Shown: positions 1-6,553 of the stretch, in pieces | How the letters are laid out: each line of letters begins with the position of its first letter | Position numbering within the stretch: the first letter of the stretch is position 1 | NCBI GenBank assembly: GCA_946886875.1 | Contig: CAMPJN010000146.1 | Location: 1 to 8,558 of the forward strand | Source: an uncultured Pseudomonas sp. | GTDB lineage: Bacteria > Pseudomonadota > Gammaproteobacteria > Pseudomonadales > Pseudomonadaceae | Length of the DNA stretch: 8,558 nt | Direction of reading: 5' to 3' | Program-made: the position numbers and the translations under genes | The notes under the pieces: generated by a model | Told to the model about the DNA's origin: nothing | Databases searched by the model: none | What the model saw: the letters and a program-made list of their open reading frames with translations, nothing else

Positions 1-13
1 CCGCCAAGGCCAG

Positions 14-19
14 TAGAAT
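14..19 (+). promoter_or_regulatory. possible -10 box of the argG promoter
   Basis: TAGAAT matches a sigma70 -10 box at five of six positions and would start RNA about 30 bases before argG. Its -35 box would fall before base 1, so it cannot be checked here. A short hairpin (CGGG, loop TTTT, CCCG, 22-33) lies in the would-be leader. This is a weak call made from position and one box only. Confidence 0.3.
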
Positions 20-56
20 CACGGGTTTTCCCGCACAACCCCGTGGAGTTGATGGC

Positions 57-1274
<1,218 letters not shown>

Positions 1275-1292
1275 GGCTGATATAGGCAGAAC

Positions 1293-1320
1293 GCAACCCC
1301 GGCCACAAGCCGGGGTTTGC
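1293..1320 (+). terminator. hairpin terminator after argG
   Basis: A 9 bp perfect stem (AACCCCGGC at 1295-1303 with GCCGGGGTT at 1309-1317) closes a five-base loop; GC on the outside extends it with one bulged T. The T-tract is short and interrupted (TTTGCATTT), so termination may be partial, and gloA 30 bases further on could still receive read-through from argG. Confidence 0.75.
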
Positions 1321-1350
1321 ATTTATAGGGTCGTAAAGAGGAGAACCTCG

Positions 1351-1743
1351 ATGAGACTGTTGCACACCATGCTGCGCGTCGGCGATCTGGATAAATCCAT
1401 CGCCTTCTATACCGAAGTGCTGGGCATGACGCTGTTGCGGCGCAAGGATTACCCGGATGGCCAATTCACTCTGGCATTCGTCGGTTACGGCGATGAGGCG
1501 CACAACAGCGTGATCGAGCTGACCCATAACTGGGGTGTCGACAGCTACGAACTGGGTACTGGTTACGGCCACATCGCTCTGGAAGTGGCCGATGTCTACA
1601 AGGCCTGCGAGGACATTCGCTCGCGCGGCGGCAAGATCACCCGCGAGCCGGGGCCGATGAAACACGGCAGCAGTATTCTGGCCTTTGTCGAAGACCCGGA
1701 TGGCTACAAGATCGAATTGTTGTCGCCGCGACGGGCTGACTGA
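1351..1743 (+). CDS. gloA: lactoylglutathione lyase (glyoxalase I)
   Basis: Glyoxalase I isomerises the hemithioacetal of methylglyoxal and glutathione to S-lactoylglutathione, the first step of methylglyoxal detoxification in the cytoplasm. The 130-residue protein carries the four metal ligands at the positions known from E. coli GloA: His5, Glu56, His74 and Glu122. It lacks the extra loops of the longer zinc-type enzymes, which by family knowledge points to the nickel/cobalt-activated class (GloA1/GloA2 of P. aeruginosa). The chosen ATG has GAGGAG at 1338-1343, seven bases upstream, and His5 falls in register only with this start. A longer in-frame reading starting inside argG is not needed. 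No clear promoter of its own is visible between the argG terminator and the start. Confidence 0.96.
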   Translation: MRLLHTMLRVGDLDKSIAFYTEVLGMTLLRRKDYPDGQFTLAFVGYGDEAHNSVIELTHNWGVDSYELGTGYGHIALEVADVYKACEDIRSRGGKITREPGPMKHGSSILAFVEDPDGYKIELLSPRRAD

Positions 1744-1752
1744 ACTATGCTG

Positions 1753-1770
1753 TGTAAGTAATGGCTTACA
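1753..1770. promoter_or_regulatory. inverted repeat, possible operator before the GGDEF gene
   Basis: TGTAAG and CTTACA form a perfect 6 bp inverted repeat with a six-base spacer, 40 to 57 bases before the chosen start of the GGDEF gene and ten bases after the gloA stop. TATGCT at 1746-1751 just before it could be a weak -10 box, but no good -35 lies at the right distance. It could be a protein-binding site or a small hairpin. The call rests on symmetry and position alone. Confidence 0.25.
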
Positions 1771-1809
1771 AGGTGAATGGTTATTTGGCTCGGCCAGGCG
1801 AGGTGTTAC

Positions 1810-2880
1810 ATGGCTAGCGAGAACTGCGCACGGCGGCTGATTCAGGCTGTGCAGGAGTTGTCCATGGCAAGGAGTCTGGATGCGATTGCGGATGTCGTGC
1901 GCCACGCGGCGCGTGAGTTGGTCGGTGCCGATGGTGCCACCTTTGTTCTGCGTGACGGCGAGCAATGCTTCTATAAGGACGAAGACGCCATCAGTCCGCT
2001 GTGGAAGGGTCAGCGCTTCCCCCTGCAGGCCTGTATCAGCGGTTGGGCCATGCTCAATCGGCAGGCCACGGTCATCGAAGACATCTATCTAGATGCACGC
2101 ATTCCCCATGCGGCCTATCGGCCGACCTTCGTTAAAAGTCTGGTCATGGTGCCAATTCGTACCCTCGAACCCATAGGCGCCATCGGCACCTACTGGGCCA
2201 GTCAGCACCATGCTACGGCGAGCCAAGTCGAGATGCTCCAGGCCTTGGCAGATGCCAGTTCGGTGGCTCTGGAAAATGTGCAGATGTATGCCGAACTGGA
2301 GCGCCGGGTGGAGGAGCGCACGGCGCAACTGGCCGAGACCAACCAGCGCCTGCAGGAAGAGATGGCGGTACGCGAACAAGCCGAGCAGGCGGTGCGGCAA
2401 ATGTCGCTGACGGATGAACTGACCGGGCTCTATAACAGACGCGGTTTCCTACTCCTGGCCGAACGTGAGCTGGAGTCAGCGCGCCGGCGTCAGGGCCGCA
2501 GCCTGCTGCTGTACGCCGATCTGGATTACCTCAAGCAGGCCAACGACCGTTTTGGTCACGCGGCGGGTGATGCCATGCTGATCGATGCGGCACAGGTGCT
2601 CAAATCGCTGTTCCGCGCCACCGATGTGGTGGCCCGCTTGGGCGGCGATGAGTTCGTGGTGCTGGCCAGTGATTACAACAGTAGCGAAGAGGTGCTGCGG
2701 CGCCTGGACAAGGCGCTGGCCGAGTTTCATTGCCGTAGCGGCCGGCAGCTATCGCTGAGCGTCGGCATTGCCGAATCCTCGTTGCAGACGGGCGAGGGTC
2801 TGGAACACTTGCTGACTCAGGCCGATGCGGCCATGTACGCCAACAAATGCTCAAGGCGCCGCTTGCAGGCGGTGGTCTGA
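1810..2880 (+). CDS. GAF-GGDEF protein, probable diguanylate cyclase
   Basis: The 356-residue soluble protein has an N-terminal GAF-like sensor (about residues 10-165), a helical linker with coiled-coil character (about 155-200), and a C-terminal GGDEF domain (about 200-350). The GGDEF domain starts with DELTGLYNRRGF (202-213) and contains the exact active-site motif GGDEF at 278-282. RATD at 269-272 lies five residues before it, which is the inhibitory c-di-GMP site (RxxD). So it probably makes c-di-GMP from two GTP under feedback control; the ligand of the GAF part is unknown. There are no membrane segments. I chose ATG 1810, with AGGTG at 1801-1805 in front. An in-frame ATG at 1777 would add 11 residues, but its AAGGTG is only one base away. 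No EAL domain follows. Confidence 0.9.
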   Translation: MASENCARRLIQAVQELSMARSLDAIADVVRHAARELVGADGATFVLRDGEQCFYKDEDAISPLWKGQRFPLQACISGWAMLNRQATVIEDIYLDARIPHAAYRPTFVKSLVMVPIRTLEPIGAIGTYWASQHHATASQVEMLQALADASSVALENVQMYAELERRVEERTAQLAETNQRLQEEMAVREQAEQAVRQMSLTDELTGLYNRRGFLLLAERELESARRRQGRSLLLYADLDYLKQANDRFGHAAGDAMLIDAAQVLKSLFRATDVVARLGGDEFVVLASDYNSSEEVLRRLDKALAEFHCRSGRQLSLSVGIAESSLQTGEGLEHLLTQADAAMYANKCSRRRLQAVV

Positions 2881-2900
2881 TGTCAATGCTGCCACAACGG

Positions 2901-2927
2901 AAAAGCCCCGCGGACTGCGGGGCTTTT
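2901..2927. terminator. strong bidirectional terminator
   Basis: AAAAGCCCCGC at 2901-2911 pairs perfectly with GCGGGGCTTTT at 2917-2927 around a five-base loop. Read on + it ends in TTTT after the GGDEF gene (stop at 2880); read on - it also ends in TTTT, 17 bases after the stop of the small gene at 2944. It therefore separates the two convergent transcription units. Confidence 0.9.
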
Positions 2928-2943
2928 GCTTAAGGGCTGTGCC

Positions 2944-3123
2944 TTACAGGTCGAAATCGTATTCGGCCAATTGCTTGTTCAAACGTCGCTCGTCGAGGAA
3001 GTTGTCGATGATGCGGCGCTTGGTCAGGTTGGTTTTCGCCACCTCGACCGGTGCTTCCGCATCCTCGGCATCTTCTGCGACAAAGTCCTCATCGAGTTCA
3101 AGATCTTCTTTAGCAGTGCTCAT
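2944..3123 (-). CDS. small acidic protein, PA3496-like family
   Basis: This 59-residue gene is supported by an ATG at 3123-3121 with GGAG (3135-3132) eight bases upstream, a TAA stop, its own plausible promoter and a terminator. The N-terminal half is very acidic (MSTAKEDLELDEDFVAEDAE), and the C-terminal half, from about residue 34, is a basic-then-mixed helix-like segment (TKRRIIDNFLDERRLNKQLA) ending in YDFDL. There is no signal peptide or membrane segment. From memory, P. aeruginosa has a small conserved gene in this place, PA3496, next to nth, and annotation pipelines use the name PA3496 family putative envelope integrity protein; I cannot confirm that function from sequence. The gene lies downstream of nth on the same strand, 107 bases away. 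Confidence 0.85.
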   Translation of the reverse strand: MSTAKEDLELDEDFVAEDAEDAEAPVEVAKTNLTKRRIIDNFLDERRLNKQLAEYDFDL

Positions 3124-3159
3124 CTATTTCACTCCAGGCAACCAGGGCCATTTGCGCAC

Positions 3160-3188
3160 CTTATAGCGGCAAAACCCGGGCGGGTAAA
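3160..3188 (-). promoter_or_regulatory. sigma70-type promoter of the small PA3496-like gene
   Basis: On the - strand TTTACC (3188-3183) and TATAAG (3165-3160) are separated by exactly 17 bases. Transcription would begin near 3153 and give a leader of about 30 bases with the ribosome site. The spacing and a five-of-six -10 box make this the best promoter candidate in the window. It implies that the small gene can be expressed apart from the rsx-nth operon. Confidence 0.55.
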
Positions 3189-3229
3189 AAAGATTTTTTC
3201 AATCGATTTATAGGCTTTTCAATGAAAAG
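3186..3229 (-). terminator. possible weak terminator after nth
   Basis: Just beyond the nth stop the - strand carries a 6 bp hairpin (CTTTTC 3215-3220 with GAAAAG 3224-3229 in + numbering, loop of three) and then an A6-GA-T6 palindrome (3186-3199) that reads as a U-tract in the nth direction. Stems are AT-rich and weak, so termination is uncertain. The T-run also overlaps the -35 box of the next promoter. Confidence 0.3.
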
Positions 3230-3230
3230 T

Positions 3231-3869
3231 CTAATCGTCGGAAGTTTTGTGCTTGTATTCGCACAAATCTTCGATACGGCAGCTGCCACAGCGCGGCTTG
3301 CGCGCCTGGCAAACATAGCGGCCGTGGAGGATCAGCCAGTGGTGCGAGTCGAGGAGAAACTCCTTGGGCACGAACTTAAGCAGCTTCTTTTCCACCTCGA
3401 CCACATTCTTGCCGGGGGCGATGCCAGTGCGGTTGCTGACCCGGAAAATGTGAGTATCCACCGCCATGGTCAGCTGGCGAAAAGCGGTGTTAAGCACCAC
3501 GTTGGCGGTCTTGCGACCGACGCCGGGTAGGGCTTCCAAGGCTTCGCGGGTTTCCGGCACATGGCTGCCGTGCAACTCGATCAGCATGCGGCAGGTTTCG
3601 ATGACGTTCTTCGCCTTGCTGTTGTACAGGCCGATGGTCTTGATGTACTCGCTCAGGCCCTCGACGCCCAGGGCGTAGATGGCCTCGGGGGTATTGGCCA
3701 CCGGGAACAGCTTGGCGGTGGCCTTGTTGACGCCGACATCGGTGGATTGAGCCGAAAGAATCACCGCGATCAACAGCTCGAACGGTGAGCTGTAGGCCAG
3801 CTCGGTCTTCGGCTCGGGATTGTCCTCGTGCAGACGGCGGAAAATCTCGTGGCGCTTGGCTGCGTTCAC
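3231..3869 (-). CDS. nth: endonuclease III (DNA glycosylase/AP lyase)
   Basis: Nth removes oxidised pyrimidines from DNA and cleaves the abasic site in base excision repair. The 212-residue protein is collinear with E. coli Nth (211). The helix-hairpin-helix [13 protein letters not shown] is at residues 114-126, with catalytic Lys120 and Asp138 in VDTHIFR. The [4Fe-4S] ligands Cys187, Cys194, Cys197 and Cys203 are all present. The start is GTG at 3869-3867, overlapping the rsxE stop as GTGA, with GGAG seven bases upstream; residue 1 there matches the E. coli N-terminus (NAAKRHEIF). It is the last gene of the rsx operon, as in E. coli, and is translationally coupled to rsxE. A longer in-frame reading back to 4757 lies over rsxE in another frame and is not real. 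Confidence 0.97.
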   Translation of the reverse strand: MNAAKRHEIFRRLHEDNPEPKTELAYSSPFELLIAVILSAQSTDVGVNKATAKLFPVANTPEAIYALGVEGLSEYIKTIGLYNSKAKNVIETCRMLIELHGSHVPETREALEALPGVGRKTANVVLNTAFRQLTMAVDTHIFRVSNRTGIAPGKNVVEVEKKLLKFVPKEFLLDSHHWLILHGRYVCQARKPRCGSCRIEDLCEYKHKTSDD

Positions 3870-4576
3870 TCGATCACTCCGGTCACCCGCACTCGCCGAC
3901 TTTGCACTGGCGCATCGATCTGGCGGGCCTTGGCGCGCTCGGCCAGCACCTCGTCGACGCGATTTTTGCCGGCGATCAGCAGGCCGAGGACGATAAAGGC
4001 GCCCGGCGGCAATATCGCCAGAAGAAAGCCGTTGTAGTCGCTGACCAGCGTCAGCTGCCAGTCGTTGGCGATGGGGCCGAACAGCAGGTGCATATTGGCC
4101 AGGATCGCACCGGTGCCGAGCAACTCGCGCGCTGCGCCTATCATCACCAGCACCACGCCGAAGCCCAGGCCCATCATCAGGCCGTCGTAAGCGGCGCGGG
4201 CGGGGTCGTGCTTGGCGGCGAAACCGTCGGCGCGGCCGAGGATCACGCAGTTGGTGGTGATCAGCGGGATAAAGATGCCGAGGATCTGGTACAGCTCGTA
4301 GGTGAAGGCTTGCATCAATAGTTCGATGCAGGTGGTCAGGGCGGCGATGATCATCACGAAGGCCGGCAGGCGCACCGCGGTGTTGACCACCCCGCGCACC
4401 AGCGACACCGCGGTGTTGGAGCAGATCAGCACCAGCGCGCTGGCCAGCGCCAGGCCCAGGGCGTTGACCGTGGAGTTGCTCACCCCGAGCAGTGGGCAGA
4501 GGCCGAGCAGCTGTACCAGGGCCGGGTTGTTCTTCCACAGGCCGTTGAAGGTGATGTCGCGATAGCTGGTGCTCAT
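3866..4576 (-). CDS. rsxE: electron transport complex subunit RsxE/RnfE
   Basis: RsxE is an integral inner-membrane subunit of the Rsx/Rnf complex, related to NqrD of the Na+-pumping NADH:quinone reductase. The 236-residue protein is largely hydrophobic with about six membrane helices. The conserved stretch [17 protein letters not shown] (residues 17-33) holds Cys27 and [11 protein letters not shown] (106-116) holds Cys110. By family knowledge these two cysteines help bind an Fe-S centre shared with RsxA in mid-membrane. The C-terminal 25 or so residues are charged and likely cytoplasmic. The ATG at 4576-4574 has GAGGAA seven bases upstream and overlaps the rsxG stop by 4 bp (ATGA); the 3' end overlaps nth by 4 bp. 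Together this indicates one coupled message. Confidence 0.95.
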   Translation of the reverse strand: MSTSYRDITFNGLWKNNPALVQLLGLCPLLGVSNSTVNALGLALASALVLICSNTAVSLVRGVVNTAVRLPAFVMIIAALTTCIELLMQAFTYELYQILGIFIPLITTNCVILGRADGFAAKHDPARAAYDGLMMGLGFGVVLVMIGAARELLGTGAILANMHLLFGPIANDWQLTLVSDYNGFLLAILPPGAFIVLGLLIAGKNRVDEVLAERAKARQIDAPVQSRRVRVTGVIE

Positions 4577-5292
4577 GGCGCGGTTCCTCGGCTGCTGGCG
4601 GCGCTGGCATCGCTTTGCGGGCTGGCATCGCTCGTCGGGGGCGCGGCGCCGTGCGTTTGCGCTGTCGGGCTGGCGAGCAATTCAGCTTTATGCCCATCGA
4701 AATAGCGCAAGGCGTTATGCACCGCCTTGACCACCGCGCGCGGGGTAATGGTGGCACCGGCGAATTGGTCGAACTCGCCGCGATCCTTCTTCACCGCCCA
4801 GCCGGCTTCGTTCGGATCGCTCAACGACTTGCCGACGAAGGTAGTTATCCAGGGACTCTTGGCCAGCTCGATCTTGTCGCCCAGGCCGGGGGTTTCGCGG
4901 TGCTGGAGCACCCGCACGCCGGCCAGGCGTCCATCGGCTTGAATGCCGACCAGCAAGTGGATAGCGCCGCTGTAGCCGTCCGGGGCCGTGGCCTGGAGGA
5001 TCACCGCGACCGCTTGGCCACCCTTCAGGGCGATATAGGCCGGTTGCGGGCTGCGGTTACCGAGTAGTGCATCCTGCACGGCGATGCTGTTATCCAGCAG
5101 CTGGTTGTCATAGCTGCCGGGCGGCAGTATCTCGCCCAGGGCGCGCACCTGGGCCGCGCGGGCTGAGGCTTCGATGCGTGTGGCAGTGGCTTGCTGGATC
5201 AGGGTCACGGCGCCTACCGTGACCACGGCGAACAGGCCGAGCACCGCGCTGTTTTTCAGCATCGAACGGCTGATTTCCGGGAGCATGTTCAT
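4573..5292 (-). CDS. rsxG: electron transport complex subunit RsxG/RnfG (flavoprotein)
   Basis: RsxG is anchored by one N-terminal membrane helix (about residues 13-34) and exposes an FMN-binding domain to the periplasm, where FMN is attached covalently to a threonine by ApbE. The likely acceptor is Thr181, in DQFAGAT (175-181), which fits the seven-residue ApbE motif; AT-IT-PRAVV follows as in the family. The conserved [11 protein letters not shown] is at 131-141. The protein has 239 residues, while E. coli RsxG is about 206. The excess is a C-terminal tail from about residue 205 rich in Ala, Ser, Pro and Thr, probably disordered. Two in-frame starts exist (Met1, Met3). Met1 overlaps the rsxD stop as ATGA and is preferred, although its ribosome site is weak, so translation may depend on rsxD. 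Confidence 0.95.
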   Translation of the reverse strand: MNMLPEISRSMLKNSAVLGLFAVVTVGAVTLIQQATATRIEASARAAQVRALGEILPPGSYDNQLLDNSIAVQDALLGNRSPQPAYIALKGGQAVAVILQATAPDGYSGAIHLLVGIQADGRLAGVRVLQHRETPGLGDKIELAKSPWITTFVGKSLSDPNEAGWAVKKDRGEFDQFAGATITPRAVVKAVHNALRYFDGHKAELLASPTAQTHGAAPPTSDASPQSDASAASSRGTAP

Positions 5293-6320
5293 TCGCCCAA
5301 CTTGAAGCCGCGGCTCGGCTTACGATGGCCGTAGGTGCGCGGTCGGGTGTAGTAGTCGATGGTCGGAGCCGCCAGGTTCATCAGCAGCACGGCGAAGGCC
5401 ACCGCATCCGGGTAACCGCCCCAGGCGCGGATCACATAGACCAGTACACCGACGCCGACGCCGAAAATCAGCCGCCCCAGGTTGCTGGTCGCGCCGGAGA
5501 CCGGATCGGTGACGATAAAAAAGGCGCCGAGCATAGTCGCGCCGCTCAACAGGTGAAACAGCGGCGAGCCGTGGGAATCCGAGCCACTGCCATTCCAGAA
5601 CAACAGGCTCATGACGAACAGCCCAGCGAGCATGCCAATAGGCGCGTGCCAGGTGAACAGGCGCTTGTGCAGCAGGTACAAACCGCCAGCGAGGAACGCC
5701 AGGTTGACCGCTTCGCTGGCCATGCCGCCGAAGTAGCCGAACGCCGGGTTCTGTTGCCAGAGCTCATCCATGGTCAGGCTTTTGTTGATCTTCAGCGCAT
5801 CCAGGGCGGTGGCTTGTACCCATGCGTCCGGCAGCTTGGCCAGGCCCAGCACCTGCTGCAGGCCGCCGAGCAGGTCGACGCTGTGCGGGGCCGGCCAGCG
5901 GGTCATCTCCAGCGGGAAGGAAATCAGTACCACCACATAGCCGAGCATCGCCGGGTTGAACGGGTTCTGCCCAAGGCCGCCGTACAGCTGCTTGCCGAAC
6001 ACGATGGCGAAGCCGCAGGCGACCAGCGTCAGCCACCAGGGGGCGTAGGGTGGCAGCGCCAGGGCCAGCAGCACTGCGGTGACCAAGGCGCTGTAGTCCT
6101 TGAGGAAGAAGCCCAGCGGGCGTTTGCGCAGGGCCAGGATGGCCGCCTCGAAACCCAGGGCGCAGGCGCTGGCCCAGAGCAGGTTGAATAGGGTGCCGGC
6201 GCCGAACAGCCAGGTCAGCGCCAGTATGCCGGGCACGGTGGCGAGCATGACCTGCAGCATGACCTGCTGGGTTCGGTTGCTGCCCTTGGCGTGGGGCGAT
6301 GTGATGCGGGGCAGGGCCAT
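5289..6320 (-). CDS. rsxD: electron transport complex subunit RsxD/RnfD (flavoprotein)
   Basis: RsxD is a multi-spanning inner-membrane subunit related to NqrB, carrying covalent FMN and, in the family, riboflavin. The 343 residues contain about eight to ten hydrophobic segments. Family landmarks are [18 protein letters not shown] (74-91), [18 protein letters not shown] (108-125) and [13 protein letters not shown] (271-283). The expected flavinylated threonine is Thr171 in DAWVQAT (165-171), a degenerate ApbE motif in the right place. The second ApbE-like motif at 272-278 is discussed as a finding. The ATG at 6320-6318 has GGAG five bases upstream. Unusually for this operon, rsxD does not abut rsxC: 233 bases filled by inverted repeats lie between. 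The 3' end overlaps rsxG by 4 bp. Confidence 0.95.
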   Translation of the reverse strand: MALPRITSPHAKGSNRTQQVMLQVMLATVPGILALTWLFGAGTLFNLLWASACALGFEAAILALRKRPLGFFLKDYSALVTAVLLALALPPYAPWWLTLVACGFAIVFGKQLYGGLGQNPFNPAMLGYVVVLISFPLEMTRWPAPHSVDLLGGLQQVLGLAKLPDAWVQATALDALKINKSLTMDELWQQNPAFGYFGGMASEAVNLAFLAGGLYLLHKRLFTWHAPIGMLAGLFVMSLLFWNGSGSDSHGSPLFHLLSGATMLGAFFIVTDPVSGATSNLGRLIFGVGVGVLVYVIRAWGGYPDAVAFAVLLMNLAAPTIDYYTRPRTYGHRKPSRGFKLGE

Positions 6321-6374
6321 TGGCGCTCCGGTTGGTGTCTTGCCCGGGTTGCGCGGTGCGCAGCCTCGGGGTTT

Positions 6375-6388
6375 GGATCCTGGATCCT
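6375..6388. repeat. tandem 7 bp repeat GGATCCT x2
   Basis: GGATCCT occurs twice with no gap (6375-6381 and 6382-6388). Each copy contains the palindrome GGATCC. It lies 20 bases left of the REP-like pair and could be a duplication left by an insertion or replication slippage. Two copies are seen directly; any origin is inference. Confidence 0.6.
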
Positions 6389-6407
6389 ATGTCTATCTGC
6401 AACATCC

Positions 6408-6437
6408 TAGGGCGAACATGCCGAAGGCTTGTCCGCC
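6408..6437 (+). repeat. REP-like hairpin, left copy
   Basis: TAGGG leads into an interrupted stem: GGCGAACA (6411-6418), T, GCC, loop GAA, GGC, T, TGTCCGCC (6430-6437). The outer 8 bp arms have one A.C mismatch. The layout 8-1-3-3-3-1-8 is the same as in the right copy at 6452-6481, which lies in the opposite orientation. This short 5' tag plus imperfect palindrome is the build of bacterial REP elements, and TAGGG(T/C)G-type palindromes are, to my recollection, common in non-aeruginosa Pseudomonas genomes. Confidence 0.75.
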
Positions 6438-6451
6438 ATCTGGGCGCTAGC

Positions 6452-6481
6452 GGTGGACAAAGCTTCGCTATGTCCACCCTA
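6452..6481 (-). repeat. REP-like hairpin, right copy (inverted)
   Basis: GGTGGACA (6452-6459), A, AGC, loop TTC, GCT, A, TGTCCACC (6471-6478) followed by CTA. Read on the - strand it begins TAGGGTGGACAT and matches the left copy except for paired changes: GCC/GGC in one is AGC/GCT in the other, so base pairing is kept. The two copies face each other across a 14 base spacer (6438-6451), making a BIME-like unit of 74 bp. Confidence 0.8.
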
Positions 6482-6490
6482 CAAAAGCCA

Positions 6491-6547
6491 AACCCGGATG
6501 CAAATCGGAGGACTCATTGGGAGCAGTTCCCGGATTGCATTCGGGCT
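6491..6547. repeat. second inverted pair, CCCGGATGCAA type
   Basis: The left arm (6491-6514, AACCCGGATGCAAATCGG then AGGACT) and the reverse complement of the right arm (6525-6547, AGCCCGAATGCAATCCGGG then AACT) align over almost their full length with a few substitutions and one inserted base; the spacer is ten bases. Each arm also folds weakly on itself. The motif differs from the TAGGG hairpins next to it. On the - strand the pair starts seven bases after the rsxC stop, so it might act as a terminator or an RNA-stabilising structure, but no T-tract follows. Confidence 0.65.
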
Positions 6548-6553
6548 ACGGGG

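Larger units (their letters stand above)
6321..6553. other. rsxC-rsxD intergenic gap holding repeats, no gene
   Basis: This 233 base gap contains, from left to right, the rsxD ribosome site (ctcc 6326-6329, + numbering), a tandem GGATCCT pair (6375-6388), a pair of REP-like hairpins (6408-6481) and a second inverted pair (6491-6547). No open frame in it looks coding, and the rsx genes around it are complete and in order, so it appears to be inserted non-coding sequence that the operon transcript reads through. Confidence 0.8.

Noticed and set aside
3870..4757. In-frame upstream extension of nth (to a 508-residue reading on the - strand)
   Set aside because: It runs over rsxE and part of rsxG in another frame with Arg/Pro/Ala-rich shadow composition, and the 212-residue form from GTG 3869 matches E. 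coli Nth end to end.
5325..6191. Long + strand open frame opposite rsxD (288 residues)
   Set aside because: It is rich in Gln, Arg, Ala and Gly without hydrophobic core patterns, and the other strand codes for a clear RsxD with membrane helices.
6321..6553. CRISPR-like or small-RNA reading of the repeat block
   Set aside because: The repeats are facing inverted pairs of two types, with no regular direct repeats and spacers, and no promoter good enough to claim a separate RNA.
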